DNA of 64,000 nucleotides from Candidatus Poribacteria bacterium (GCA_026706025.1 JAPOZO010000076.1:29602-93601), one strand, 5' to 3'; shown: positions 31,967-40,848, counted from the first letter of the stretch. The notes: generated by a model from the sequence alone, not told the origin. Program-made: numbers and translations.

Positions 31967-32701
31967 ATGGAAACGTATCCAAATTCACGCCACATCCCTT
32001 ACGCTCCCACAGAAACTGCCGACCTATACCCTGAATCGGATGGAAAACCTATGGCTGAAACGGATATGCACGCAGTGGCTATCATCGATTTGCGGCAACG
32101 TTTTGATGGCTTCTTCGCGGATAACCCAGATACATACGTCTCTGGGACTATCATGATGTATGATGTAGAGGGGCCCGGCCGTACAGCTGTCTCACCCGAT
32201 ATCCTCGTCTCTTTCGGCATAGGCAAGAAACTCCGCCGCACCTATAAGGTGTGGGAAGAGGGGAAGCCCCCAGACTTCGTGATGGAGTTTTCGAGTAAAG
32301 GAACGTTTCAAAATGACTTAGGTCATAAAAAGGCACATTACGCGTCAATGGGAATCTCGGAGTATTTTCTCTGCGATATAGATAGACGCTATTTGCCCAC
32401 GCCGCTGATGGGATTTCGCCTCAAAGATGGAACTTATGAGCGGATACCCGAGAATGTAGATGGTAGTATTCTTTCTGTGACGTTAGGCGTATCGTTCCAT
32501 CTACTGGATGATGGATTAGCCGTTTATGAGGAGGCGACGGGACAGTGGCTGCAAACGCTGGCAGAGACAGCAGAGCAGCGCGCAGAACAAGAAGCCGCTG
32601 CACGCGAGCGTGAAGCCGCCGCACGCGCAGAAGCGGAAGCTGAAGTCTCGCGCTTGCGCGAAGAACTCGAGCGTCTCAAGGCGCGCTTGCCAGATGACTA
32701 A
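31967..32701 (+). CDS. Uma2 family (DUF820) PD-(D/E)XK nuclease-like protein
   Basis: A 244-residue protein from the ATG at 31967, with AAAAGGAG at good spacing; a longer frame reaching 31919 has no ribosome site. The core has RTAVSPDILVSFG, PPDFVMEFSSKGTFQNDLGH and KKAHYASMGISEYFLCDIDR, matching the Uma2 restriction-endonuclease-like fold (D, E-x-S/K). The last 60 residues (AEQRAEQEAAAREREAAARA and on) form an Ala/Glu/Arg coiled coil. Uma2 proteins are common in multicellular cyanobacteria and Poribacteria, with no agreed biological role. Confidence 0.88.
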   Translation: METYPNSRHIPYAPTETADLYPESDGKPMAETDMHAVAIIDLRQRFDGFFADNPDTYVSGTIMMYDVEGPGRTAVSPDILVSFGIGKKLRRTYKVWEEGKPPDFVMEFSSKGTFQNDLGHKKAHYASMGISEYFLCDIDRRYLPTPLMGFRLKDGTYERIPENVDGSILSVTLGVSFHLLDDGLAVYEEATGQWLQTLAETAEQRAEQEAAAREREAAARAEAEAEVSRLREELERLKARLPDD

Positions 32702-32770
32702 CGCTTGAGGCGCGAAGCCCCAAAATTTCGTACGATTTTAGAAAATCACGCACTTGCAATGGAGGCCATT

Positions 32771-33985
32771 ATGGAAAAACAGTTCAAAGTTAGAGCAGCA
32801 CATTGCGATTATCGCGCAACGGAAGAGGAAATTTATCAAACACTCCGCCGTATCACCGATCCGCTTACGCGTGCTTGGAAACCCATTGAAAACGCCAAGA
32901 AGGTGGTTATGAAATTCAATATGATGAAACCACCTGAGCGGATTATTTACTACGAGGGTCGGCGCAGAGAATTAGTAGACGATGCCACCTGCCGTGCCGT
33001 ACTACGGTTGATTAAGGAGCATACCACGGCGCAGCTCGTCGCTACTGACACGAACCCGTATACACACGGGCACCGGATGCCACCTGATTTCAATTACCTA
33101 CACCACCTCAAAGAATTTGATGTGCAGTTTGTTGATTCTAACCTTCCTCCCTTTAAGGATTACGATGTCCCCGGCGGCGGTTCAATGTTCGATCGCTACA
33201 CACTGAGCGCATGTTTCGACGATGCCGATGCCGTTGTCTCTGTCGCGAAGATGAAAAACCACGCTTTCATGGGGATCACCTTATGCACCAAAAACCTGTT
33301 CGGATTACCACCGATGCTGCTTCCAGAAGGCAGGACACGCAGCTACTACCACCACCTCATCCGCCTCTCTTATGTGCTTCCAGATTTGGCACTCATCACG
33401 AAACCGTGCCTCAATATCATTGATGCGTTGACGGGACAGTGGGGACGCGAATGGGGTGGTGAAGGTAGAATCTGTAACGCCCTCATAGCAGGCGATCACC
33501 CTATCTCCACGGATACTGTCGGTATGCATCTGATGGGACACGATCCGCAGTCCGACTGGCCCACACCTCCGTTCAAACGCGATCGGAACCATATCCTTAT
33601 CGCAGCACAGCGTGGATACGGCACCGTCAACCTTGATGAAATCGATTGGGAGAGCGAAGTCACGGCACCCTTAGCGGAATTTGATTCTGTGGAAACAGAT
33701 AGTTCGGAAACGGTCGCGAATTGGCGGAAAACAACCTGTGAACAGGGATTGGTCTATCAGGAAAACCAGAAAGACCTGATTGACCGGTATCGTGATAATT
33801 TTATTTATATGCAAGGGGGTGAAGTCGTCTGGAGCGGACCGGATCCGTCGAACCTCGGCAGCCGTCGGCAGCTGAGCGGTAAGAAGAAGGACAGTGCGCT
33901 CTGGCTCAAACTGGTTGATGCCGAAGAACACGAAGGCGAACATTTCAACGTTTATGAGGAGTGCCTGAAAACCTTTGCAGCATAG
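32771..33985 (+). CDS. DUF362 domain-containing protein
   Basis: A 404-residue protein from the ATG at 32771 with GGAGG six bases upstream. Segments VVMKFNMMKPPE, SVAKMKNHAFMGITLCTKNL and ALIAGDHPISTDTVGMHLMG are the DUF362 pattern. Many DUF362 proteins carry ferredoxin-like CxxC clusters, but none are evident here. Function unknown. It is followed 53 bases later by a PhyH gene on the same strand, with a hairpin between. Confidence 0.85.
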   Translation: MEKQFKVRAAHCDYRATEEEIYQTLRRITDPLTRAWKPIENAKKVVMKFNMMKPPERIIYYEGRRRELVDDATCRAVLRLIKEHTTAQLVATDTNPYTHGHRMPPDFNYLHHLKEFDVQFVDSNLPPFKDYDVPGGGSMFDRYTLSACFDDADAVVSVAKMKNHAFMGITLCTKNLFGLPPMLLPEGRTRSYYHHLIRLSYVLPDLALITKPCLNIIDALTGQWGREWGGEGRICNALIAGDHPISTDTVGMHLMGHDPQSDWPTPPFKRDRNHILIAAQRGYGTVNLDEIDWESEVTAPLAEFDSVETDSSETVANWRKTTCEQGLVYQENQKDLIDRYRDNFIYMQGGEVVWSGPDPSNLGSRRQLSGKKKDSALWLKLVDAEEHEGEHFNVYEECLKTFAA

Positions 33986-33998
33986 TTTAGACCTGTTT

Positions 33999-34020
33999 GG
34001 CGAGGTCTCCGTGCCTCGCC
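33999..34020. terminator. Hairpin between the DUF362 and PhyH genes
   Basis: GGCGAGG and CCTCGCC form a 7-bp stem with an 8-base loop. It lacks a U-tract, so it may be only a repeat-type hairpin. Confidence 0.35.
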
Positions 34021-34038
34021 TACCGAAGGAGATCCAAA

Positions 34039-34791
34039 ATGGGTATCACCGACGCACAAAAAAGGCAATTGGACGAACAGGGGTGCATCGTCATCCCCGA
34101 CGTGCTTTCCGATGAGGAGATCAAGGTCTATAGAGCAGATATACTCAGGTTGGCAGAAGAAGAAAAGCAGAATGGATTAGCACGCCAACACACCAACGGG
34201 CACGGGCAGCACGTCCGCTGGTTAGTCAACAAGGGACAGATGTACGAGAGCCTCGTTGCCCGACCGAAGGTGATGCCCTTCTTTGAACACCTCCTCGGTC
34301 CCGATTACACGCTCAGCACACTCACCTCCAACATCATCGACCCAGGGGCACCAGATGGTGGCTACCACGTGGATAGCGTCTTAGGGTCTATGCCGGAACC
34401 ACTGCCCAGTTTCCCACTGGTCGCCAACAGTCTCTGGCTGCTTGACGACTTTTCACCGGAGAACGGTGGGACACGCCATGTACCCGGTATCCATCTCCAG
34501 CGGATCAAACCGCCTCCGGGTACCACCCACCATCCCGATGAGGTGCGACTCTCCGCACCGAAAGGCTCTGTATTTTTGTTCAACGGTGCGATCTGGCACT
34601 CTGCCGGTGCCAACAAAACCGATCGGCAGCGCATCGCCTTGATCTGTTTTTGTTGTCGTTCTTTCGTCAAACCGATGTTCGACTTCGTGAATCATCTCAA
34701 ACCAGAAGTCGTCGAACGCGCCACCCCAACCATGCGCCGTATCTACGGGTTCGATTCCCAACCCCAACCGCCAGACCAGCCTACGCGGTAA
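34039..34791 (+). CDS. PhyH family dioxygenase
   Basis: A 250-residue Fe(II)/2-oxoglutarate oxygenase from the ATG at 34039, with AAGGAGAT before it. Triad: H110-x-D112 (GGYHVDSVLG) and distal H187 (GAIWHSAGANK), with R195 or a neighbour as a 2-oxoglutarate anchor. The core strand GGTRHVPGIHLQ is intact. It belongs to a different subfamily from the 2292/5935 and 35991/36912 pairs. Convergent with the pectate lyase gene. Confidence 0.9.
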   Translation: MGITDAQKRQLDEQGCIVIPDVLSDEEIKVYRADILRLAEEEKQNGLARQHTNGHGQHVRWLVNKGQMYESLVARPKVMPFFEHLLGPDYTLSTLTSNIIDPGAPDGGYHVDSVLGSMPEPLPSFPLVANSLWLLDDFSPENGGTRHVPGIHLQRIKPPPGTTHHPDEVRLSAPKGSVFLFNGAIWHSAGANKTDRQRIALICFCCRSFVKPMFDFVNHLKPEVVERATPTMRRIYGFDSQPQPPDQPTR

Positions 34792-34851
34792 AGCTGAGAT
34801 ATGGACATGCAAATCGAAACTTACTTTGAATCCAGCAGGCATGACAATCGG

Positions 34852-35898
34852 TCATTCCTTTGGGAACTTGTGCTTTTCTCTCCACCGTGGGTAATCATCT
34901 GCAAGGAGTTTGGCGGCCCAGCTCCCGTAGTAGGCGTATCCGGTACGGCGTTCCTGCCCGATCTCGGAAAACGCGTAACGGACCACCGAATCGCGATCCA
35001 GAAAGATTGGACGGTTGCTGCCGAGCTCGTAGAAACGCGCCCAGAGCGGTCGAGCGTCGGGATCCGCTACGATCCGCCTATCGTCCTGTCCCTCTGCATT
35101 GGTGAACTTGTCAAGACGCGTGCCGTGGATAGTGACGCTTCTGAACCACTCAACGGCTCCTTCGACAGCGGCGATGATCTCTGGCGTGGGTTCTTCGACT
35201 GACATCAGGAATCGCACAACGCCGACGCTTTCGGCACCTGAGAGAGACGGTGGCTCATAGGAACGTGCCCACGCAGGCTCAAACGTTTCCTCGTCATGCT
35301 GCGCGCACCAGACTGTGCGTTTGCCATTCTGCTTAATTTGCGTACGCAGGATACAGTCGATGCCCTTGGTTACAGCAGCTTCAGCCTTGGTGCGGTACTC
35401 CGTTTTCAGGAACCCATAGTCGGAAGATTCAGAGACATCTCGAAGAAGTTCGAGAATGCGGGCCATAACATTATCATTGAACGTGATGTGACGAGGGTAG
35501 CGTTTGCTTAGTGGATAAAATTGTGGCCATCCACCATTCGGGTATTGCGCTTCAAGGATATGAGAAAGTCCCTTGAGAAATGCTTGTTGGTAGTGTGGCT
35601 GGTTAGTCGCACGAAACGCCCGGGCAAGAAACCGTAGTTCGTTAGTGGTCGCACCGTTGTCGAACGTCGCGTGCAGATCCTCACTTTTACCGTCAAACGG
35701 TTCAGATGCCGTGTCTCTATTCTTGGGCCAACCGCCATGCGGCGTCTGCCAAGTGAGGACATTATCGGCAATACGGCGACCTTCCTCGCTTTGGAACCAT
35801 TCAACGGATTGCTTCGCGTATTGGGAAGGAACGGTTGCATCGGAAGATGACAGAAGCAAAAGAAGCAAGACATAGATGGTGGTAAGTCGTAGTTTCAT
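34852..35898 (-). CDS. Pectate lyase, PL10 family
   Basis: A 348-residue secreted enzyme with a signal peptide (MKLRLTTIYVLLLLLLSSSD) that cleaves polygalacturonate by beta-elimination. PL10 features are LTWQTPHGGWPKNRD, ATFDNGATTNELRFLARAF, EAQYPNGGWPQFYPL and HITFNDNVM. RTVWCAQHDEETFEPAWARS and SYEPPSLSGAES follow in the expected order. Length and order agree with PelA-type PL10 enzymes. It is co-oriented with the downstream PhyH pair but separate from it. Together with the uronate-isomerase-like gene at 51658 it points to pectin use. Confidence 0.92.
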   Translation of the reverse strand: MKLRLTTIYVLLLLLLSSSDATVPSQYAKQSVEWFQSEEGRRIADNVLTWQTPHGGWPKNRDTASEPFDGKSEDLHATFDNGATTNELRFLARAFRATNQPHYQQAFLKGLSHILEAQYPNGGWPQFYPLSKRYPRHITFNDNVMARILELLRDVSESSDYGFLKTEYRTKAEAAVTKGIDCILRTQIKQNGKRTVWCAQHDEETFEPAWARSYEPPSLSGAESVGVVRFLMSVEEPTPEIIAAVEGAVEWFRSVTIHGTRLDKFTNAEGQDDRRIVADPDARPLWARFYELGSNRPIFLDRDSVVRYAFSEIGQERRTGYAYYGSWAAKLLADDYPRWREKHKFPKE

Positions 35899-35990
35899 GA
35901 TGGTGCTTTCTCGTTAGGAGTCGGAGGGTGTTGGTTAAATAATTACAAGTGATTTCTGAACAACCATTATGTTTTCCTTTGCCAACAGCA

Positions 35991-36854
35991 TCAGTCGGGT
36001 TCGGGAGCGGGCAGCACATGGCGTTCGACTTCGTAAACCTTGTCCGGGAAAGTCTCACCACGAATCCACATGACGGGTTGTCTTTTCCTGTTGTTGGGTG
36101 TAGGTGGACGTGCCCATTCCGCTTGTGCACTGAGGTAGTGGATGACATAACTGCGGCGGAATCGTAAACTGTGGTTGTCCATGCTCTTATGCAAGAGATG
36201 GCTATGGAACCAAATCACCGCGCCGGGTGGCACCTCTACCGCAACGCCGTCTTCGTCGCGAACACCGCGCGCCAATTTGAATTCCTGTTGTTGCGAGCCT
36301 TCGAGGTCGTCGTGTTCAAAAATATCCCATTTATGGCTACCGGGAACAACATAGAGACAGCCATTTTCCCGATCCGCAGCATCAATAGCCGTCCACGTCC
36401 CGACTGTCGTTTCTGTATTAAACCGATTGCGGAAGTAGAACTTGTCTTGATGCCAGGGGAAACCGAGGCCAATCCTCGGTGCCTTCCAGATAAACAGATT
36501 ATTGATGCCGAGGATGTCTGGGCCGAGGATGTCAACAAGCGGATCCGTTAGACGCGGATCACGGACACGTGCAAGGAATTCTGGGCAATAACAACTTGGA
36601 TGATGAATCTTGTGCATCGCATAGATACCTTGCTCCTCTATTTTTCCATCTCTGACGAGGGCGTTTTGATTAATGTTTGTGGATGGATACCGGCGTTTCC
36701 CGTCCACAACGTCTTCAGCAACTTGACGAAGGACATCGTTTTCCTCGGCGGTGAATACATTTAAACGGACGAGGTAACCGTTTTCGTTCCAATATGCTAA
36801 CTCATCTAAGTTCAAACCAAAAGTCCGTTCCTGTGGTACCGATTCTGTGTGCAT
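35991..36854 (-). CDS. PhyH family dioxygenase, tandem copy A
   Basis: A 287-residue oxygenase with H135-x-D137 (GFPWHQDKFYF) and distal H222 (HSHLLHKSMDN). It is largely identical to the gene at 36912-37757, the two lying 57 bases apart head to tail, so they are a tandem duplication. Copy A has an extra insert near the end (RPPTPNNRKRQ) relative to copy B. The HQD-type motif and the WFHSHLLHKS segment are typical of a subfamily close to phytanoyl-CoA and ectoine hydroxylases. Substrate unknown. Confidence 0.93.
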   Translation of the reverse strand: MHTESVPQERTFGLNLDELAYWNENGYLVRLNVFTAEENDVLRQVAEDVVDGKRRYPSTNINQNALVRDGKIEEQGIYAMHKIHHPSCYCPEFLARVRDPRLTDPLVDILGPDILGINNLFIWKAPRIGLGFPWHQDKFYFRNRFNTETTVGTWTAIDAADRENGCLYVVPGSHKWDIFEHDDLEGSQQQEFKLARGVRDEDGVAVEVPPGAVIWFHSHLLHKSMDNHSLRFRRSYVIHYLSAQAEWARPPTPNNRKRQPVMWIRGETFPDKVYEVERHVLPAPEPD

Positions 36855-36911
36855 TATTATTTCCTATTTCTGTAGTTGTGGGAGTGAGGGCAAAGCCTCA
36901 GAGATTTAGGT

Positions 36912-37757
36912 TTACCATTCGGAGACGGGGATGACTTCGCGGGCAACTTCGTGAACCTTGTCGGGAAAAGTCTTGCCGCGAACCCACATAACAGGTTGCC
37001 CCTTCCTCCCATTTGCCCACTCCGCTTGCGCACTGAGATAATGCGCAACGAAACTACGGCGGAACCGCAGGCTATGATTGTCCATACTTTTATGCAAGAG
37101 ATGGCTGTGGAACCAGATCACCGCGCCGGGCGGCACCTCTACCGCGACACCGTCTGCGTCGCGGACACCCTGAGCCATTTTGAATTCCCGTTGTTGTGAA
37201 CCTTCGAGGTCGTCATGCTGAAAGATATCCCATTTGTGGCTGCCGGGGATAACGTAAAGACAACCGTTCTCACGATCTGCAGGATCAATTGCTGTCCATG
37301 TTCCGACTGTCGTTTCTGTATTGAACCGAGTACGGAAGTAGAACTTGTCTTGATGCCACGGAAAACCGAGACCAATCTTCGGGGCTTTCCAGATAAACAA
37401 CGTGTTGATGCCGAGAATATCCGGACCGAGAATGTCAACGATCGGGTCGGTGAGACGCGGATCACGCACGCGGGCGAGGAATTTTGGATCATAGCAGCTC
37501 GGAAAGTGGATCTTGTGCATCGCATAGATGCCTTGCTGCTCTGCTTTCCCATCTCTGACGAGTGCGTTCTGATCAATGTGTTCAGGCGGAAACGGACGCT
37601 TCCGGTCAACAATGTCTTCAGCAACTTGACGGAACACATCGTTCTCTTCAGTCGTGAATACGCCTAAGCGGACGAGGTAACCGTTCTCGTTCCAGTATGA
37701 AAGTTCCTCCTGACTTAATCCAAAATGCCGCGCTTGTGGTGTTGATTCTGTGCGCAT
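36912..37757 (-). CDS. PhyH family dioxygenase, tandem copy B
   Basis: A 281-residue paralogue of the preceding gene, with the same triad (H135-x-D137 in GFPWHQDKFYF, distal H222) and the core CLYVIPGSHKWDIF. The C-terminus has AEWANGRKGQPVMWVRG. It is first in its transcript, downstream of TTGACT/TACTAT, and lies opposite the sigma54-type promoter at 37856. Confidence 0.93.
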   Translation of the reverse strand: MRTESTPQARHFGLSQEELSYWNENGYLVRLGVFTTEENDVFRQVAEDIVDRKRPFPPEHIDQNALVRDGKAEQQGIYAMHKIHFPSCYDPKFLARVRDPRLTDPIVDILGPDILGINTLFIWKAPKIGLGFPWHQDKFYFRTRFNTETTVGTWTAIDPADRENGCLYVIPGSHKWDIFQHDDLEGSQQREFKMAQGVRDADGVAVEVPPGAVIWFHSHLLHKSMDNHSLRFRRSFVAHYLSAQAEWANGRKGQPVMWVRGKTFPDKVHEVAREVIPVSEW

Positions 37758-37816
37758 TGCTATCTCCTATTTCTGAGTTTGCGGTACCGAGGAAAACTCG
37801 CTAAACCGCTCTAAAA

Positions 37817-37844
37817 ATAGTAGCACGTTTGGTGAAAAAGTCAA
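37817..37844 (-). promoter_or_regulatory. Predicted sigma70 promoter of the PhyH tandem pair
   Basis: Minus-strand TTGACT (37844-37839) and TACTAT (37822-37817) with a 16-base spacer, 60 bases before the ATG. Confidence 0.55.
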
Positions 37845-37855
37845 GAAAAATCAAT

Positions 37856-37871
37856 TGGCACGATAATTGCT
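37856..37871 (+). promoter_or_regulatory. Second sigma54 (-24/-12) promoter
   Basis: TGGCACGATAATTGCT is a full match to TGGCACG-N4-TTGCW. It reads toward the small ORF at 38050 and the SUMF1-fold gene. No TTTCA-N4-TGAAA palindrome lies nearby, so a different activator would be needed. Confidence 0.75.
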
Positions 37872-38049
37872 ACTAAATTTAGCACATGCTGATACGTTCT
37901 CAGCATAAGGATTTTTAGTTTACTTAAAATTGGTGTTCCACACTGCCAAGACACCAGCACAGGTGGAGGAAACCGAAAACTAAACTGTCCTTGATTGTAT
38001 AACGTTAGAAAAATAAACACATTAGAAAAATAAACACAAAATAACAGAC

Positions 38050-38166
38050 ATGTGGCTAACTTTCGCTCCCAAGCCCAAAAATTCAAATGAGGAGGCTGAA
38101 GTTAGCATGACCGACACGCTTACCGAAAGAACGACAGAACTCGGTGCTAAATACGGAGATTCTTAA
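38050..38166 (+). CDS. Small ORF (38 or 19 residues) after the sigma54-type promoter
   Basis: The frame from the ATG at 38050 encodes 38 residues ending ELGAKYGDS. An internal ATG at 38107 would give a 19-residue peptide (MTDTLTERTTELGAKYGDS) and has GAGGAGG 12 bases upstream. The stop falls one base before the SUMF1 gene's ATG. It may be a short leader peptide, a genuine peptide product or a truncated N-terminus of a lost gene. No homologue is recognised. Confidence 0.4.
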   Translation: MWLTFAPKPKNSNEEAEVSMTDTLTERTTELGAKYGDS

Positions 38167-38167
38167 A

Positions 38168-39289
38168 ATGAGAACCCTAACCTCAATCCTTTACGGATTA
38201 ATCCTTTGCGCATTATTCATTTTCGCAATAAAACTGAGCGCACCTGAAGTCCCCGAAGGGATGGTACTAATTCCTGCAGGAGATAGCATTGACGCATTCT
38301 ACATGGACGCGTATGAAGTCACAAACGCAGAATACAGAAAGTTTATTGAAGAGAATCCCGAGTGGCGAAAAGACAAAGCCTTAACCTCAGTAGTAGGGGA
38401 TGGCTACTTATCTGGTTGGAATGGCAATATGTATCCAAAGGGTAAAGCGAATCATCCGGTGGTGAACATCAGTTGGTTTGCCGCCAAAGCCTATGCGGAA
38501 TGGATGGGCAAAGAATTACCAACAGAAGCACAATGGGAAAGATCGGCGCGCGGCACCTTAGAAGGCAAAAAATATCCGTGGGGTGACGCTAAACCTCGTC
38601 GTAGAGCCAATTACAACCGTTACACCCGCAGCGCAAGCTTCAGGAACCCGCCGACGAAAGAAGTGGGGAGTTATGCGCCTAACAAATACGGTCTATATGA
38701 CATGGCAGGCAACGTTGAAGAATGGTGCTTAGAGCAGTTAGACGTTGACGATACCCACGGCAGGTATCATAGGACGCGAGGCGGCTCTTGGTTTAGTGGT
38801 GCGAAAGCTATCCAAATTGCAAAGAGAAGCCAACATCCTGTAAATGATGGTATGGGAACTCTCGGTTTCCGTTGCGTCCTGCCCAAAACGGAGACGATGT
38901 CAATCGAGGTAGCAACCGATATAGCTGCTTGGCTATCGGATGAGATGTGTGAGCAGTTTGATAGTGCATTCTATAGTGTATCAATGGGTTATACTGCACA
39001 TGTTAACCTCAATGCCAAACTCGCTGATATTGTGATGTACAATACTGGGTACCCCCGAACGTTTGAGAAAGAACTTATCCGTGTGCTACGCGAGGTCGGT
39101 CCCGAAGGAATTGAGGATCTGCCTTACGAAGAACCCACTATCTACTATGACTTGACGCTTCGACTGTGGCGGCTCTATCTTGAAGTTCATTTCAAGCATA
39201 GCACAGAAAATATTTATGAGAAGTTGCGTCTCTTCAAGGCGCGCGTTACAGAAAATATAGACGATGTCGTTTTGTCAGATGGCTGCTGA
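38168..39289 (+). CDS. SUMF1/FGE-fold membrane-anchored protein
   Basis: A 373-residue protein from the ATG at 38168, with an N-terminal anchor (LTSILYGLILCALFIFAIKL). Residues about 30-245 form the formylglycine-generating-enzyme fold: MVLIPAGDS, VTNAEYRKFIEENPEW, WFAAKAYAEWMGKELPTEAQ, YDMAGNVEEWC and RGGSWFSGAK. The two active-site cysteines expected after the GGSW motif are absent, so sulfatase activation is unlikely despite the two sulfatases here. The C-terminal 130 residues are helical and unassigned. Probably a cell-surface protein. Confidence 0.88.
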   Translation: MRTLTSILYGLILCALFIFAIKLSAPEVPEGMVLIPAGDSIDAFYMDAYEVTNAEYRKFIEENPEWRKDKALTSVVGDGYLSGWNGNMYPKGKANHPVVNISWFAAKAYAEWMGKELPTEAQWERSARGTLEGKKYPWGDAKPRRRANYNRYTRSASFRNPPTKEVGSYAPNKYGLYDMAGNVEEWCLEQLDVDDTHGRYHRTRGGSWFSGAKAIQIAKRSQHPVNDGMGTLGFRCVLPKTETMSIEVATDIAAWLSDEMCEQFDSAFYSVSMGYTAHVNLNAKLADIVMYNTGYPRTFEKELIRVLREVGPEGIEDLPYEEPTIYYDLTLRLWRLYLEVHFKHSTENIYEKLRLFKARVTENIDDVVLSDGC

Positions 39290-39303
39290 TAGTAACAGCC
39301 GAA

Positions 39304-39334
39304 TGGGGCGGAGTAAAAATCACGCTCCGTCCCA
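39304..39334 (+). terminator. Terminator hairpin of the SUMF1 gene
   Basis: TGGGGCGGAG pairs with CTCCGTCCCA (one G-T wobble) across an 11-base loop. No strong U-tract. Confidence 0.5.
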
Positions 39335-39531
39335 CTCTAACAGATCCCTTAACCCCTTATTATTAATCACCGCTTCTTGTCTCATCCGAAAAACCCACCA
39401 ATTTTTTTCTTGACAGATGCCGTTGAAAGCGGTATCTTTATGAAAACCAACCTAATTTCACATAGAGGCATTCGGTGCTTCTGTAAGACGAATTTCCGAA
39501 TTCTGACTGCTGATTGCCGTGCACTAAGATT

Positions 39532-39559
39532 TTGAAAAATATGTGAAGTGTGTTAGAAT
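39532..39559 (+). promoter_or_regulatory. Predicted sigma70 promoter of the 39603 PhyH gene
   Basis: TTGAAA and TAGAAT with a 16-base spacer, 43 bases before the ATG. Confidence 0.55.
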
Positions 39560-39602
39560 AGTTTACTCACTCAAAGTAACTGCCTGACAGGGAGGAACAA
39601 TA

Positions 39603-40781
39603 ATGAGCACAAGTGAAGCACAAGCGACGGAAACTTATCGCGCGACTGCGTTCGCAGATTTCAAACCTGAACTTTCGGCTCCGGGTGCCACGCCTGAAAG
39701 ACTGGCATATCTAAAGGAGCACGGTTTTGTCATCATCAACGACTTTGTTGATAACCCTTGGATTCCTATCCTTCGAGAAGCCGGACGGCGTGTTACCGAG
39801 GCGTGTGCCCCTGAACACGTCTACGACAAAATTGATTGTTCGAAGGGTTATGTCCATCGCGCAGCACACAACGAACCGTGGGCAATCCGAGGACTCATCC
39901 ATCCCGCTTTCGGTGAGTCAAGTTTCGCCGAATTCCACGGCTCTTCGGATTTCTTAGATTTCGTTGCTTCTTGGTGTCACGGGCTACAACCTGAAGATAT
40001 GACATTTAGTGGTATGCTCCTGTGGGCGAATCCACGGAAACAAGCAAACGGACCCAGTTGGCACAGAGACGTGACGTGGTGGGGCGATGGCGCAGGCTAC
40101 TTCTCACAAAAAGAAGTCCGCGGTGATACCCCTGAAGATTATTCCGAAGAGGTAGAACGGATTCGCTGGAAAGAAATCCAAGAAAGCAACGAGAAGCGAA
40201 TTACCGAACGGAACGGCGTAAGCATGTTTTTGGCACTCACAGACGACGAATGCCATGAACTGATTCCGGGTAGCCACCACCGATGGCGCACCCCTTTTGA
40301 GCATGATGTCCTACTTCCACAATCGATGAAGGATCAGGGTGTCCCCTATACACCGAGTTGGAACAAGAAAGATCCGTTGCCCGATCAGGTTGCGATTCGG
40401 CTCAAGCCGGGTGAGGCACTCATCCGCAATGGCAATAATATCCACACCGGCCACACCGTGCCTGAACGCGAGCGCAACACTTTGTCAATCGGTTGGTCGA
40501 AGTGGTCGGGTGAATTCACCGGTGAACCTTCGGTCGCAGACGCACGAAACGCTTGGCAGCTTGACCCTGCTGTCCGAGACGCTTTACCCCACGGGTTTAT
40601 GCAGACGGCATGGGACCGGTGGGCAGAAACGCAAAAACTCGGAGGCACACTTGAGGATCGATATGCTGGGTTTGATGTTCAGCAGATCAAATCAGGAAAA
40701 GTCGTTGGATGGCGCACCGAATTGGAACGTCAGGCTGCAGCAGCAGGCGACGCGTGGGAAGCCTTTCAAACCGTTGCCTAA
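39603..40781 (+). CDS. Large PhyH family dioxygenase
   Basis: A 392-residue member, longer than the others by about 110 residues. H154-x-D156 is in GPSWHRDVTWW, and the distal histidine is in NGNNIHTGHTVPERERN. A charged insert (about 175-205, DYSEEVERIRWKEIQESNEK) separates the HxD from the ELIPGSHHRW strand, and a C-terminal extension follows the core. AGGGAGG precedes the ATG. The substrate may be larger than for the other copies, but this is speculative. Confidence 0.9.
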   Translation: MSTSEAQATETYRATAFADFKPELSAPGATPERLAYLKEHGFVIINDFVDNPWIPILREAGRRVTEACAPEHVYDKIDCSKGYVHRAAHNEPWAIRGLIHPAFGESSFAEFHGSSDFLDFVASWCHGLQPEDMTFSGMLLWANPRKQANGPSWHRDVTWWGDGAGYFSQKEVRGDTPEDYSEEVERIRWKEIQESNEKRITERNGVSMFLALTDDECHELIPGSHHRWRTPFEHDVLLPQSMKDQGVPYTPSWNKKDPLPDQVAIRLKPGEALIRNGNNIHTGHTVPERERNTLSIGWSKWSGEFTGEPSVADARNAWQLDPAVRDALPHGFMQTAWDRWAETQKLGGTLEDRYAGFDVQQIKSGKVVGWRTELERQAAAAGDAWEAFQTVA

Positions 40782-40822
40782 CATCACAACTCAGTTGTCG
40801 ATAATAACCGTAAATTGTTGTA

Positions 40823-40848
40823 GGGCAGGTCTTGTGCCTGCCCTTTTC
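40823..40848 (+). terminator. Rho-independent terminator of the 39603 PhyH gene
   Basis: GGGCAGG pairs with CCTGCCC across a 7-base loop and is followed by TTTTCCTTT. Confidence 0.75.

Larger units (their letters stand above)
39290..39602. other. Intergenic gap with terminator and promoter
   Basis: It contains the hairpin at 39304-39334 and the promoter at 39532-39559. Between them no gene is seen; the text near 39470-39520 (CTGACTGCTGATTGCC) is a simple repeat-like tract. Confidence 0.6.

Noticed and set aside
37139..37639. 166-residue minus-strand frame inside PhyH copy B
   Set aside because: Shifted-frame shadow of the PhyH coding sequence; the true frame has the iron-binding triad.
38168..39289. 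SUMF1-fold protein as the maturase of the two sulfatases
   Set aside because: The catalytic cysteines of formylglycine-generating enzymes are not found after the GGSW motif, and the gene is 17 kb away.
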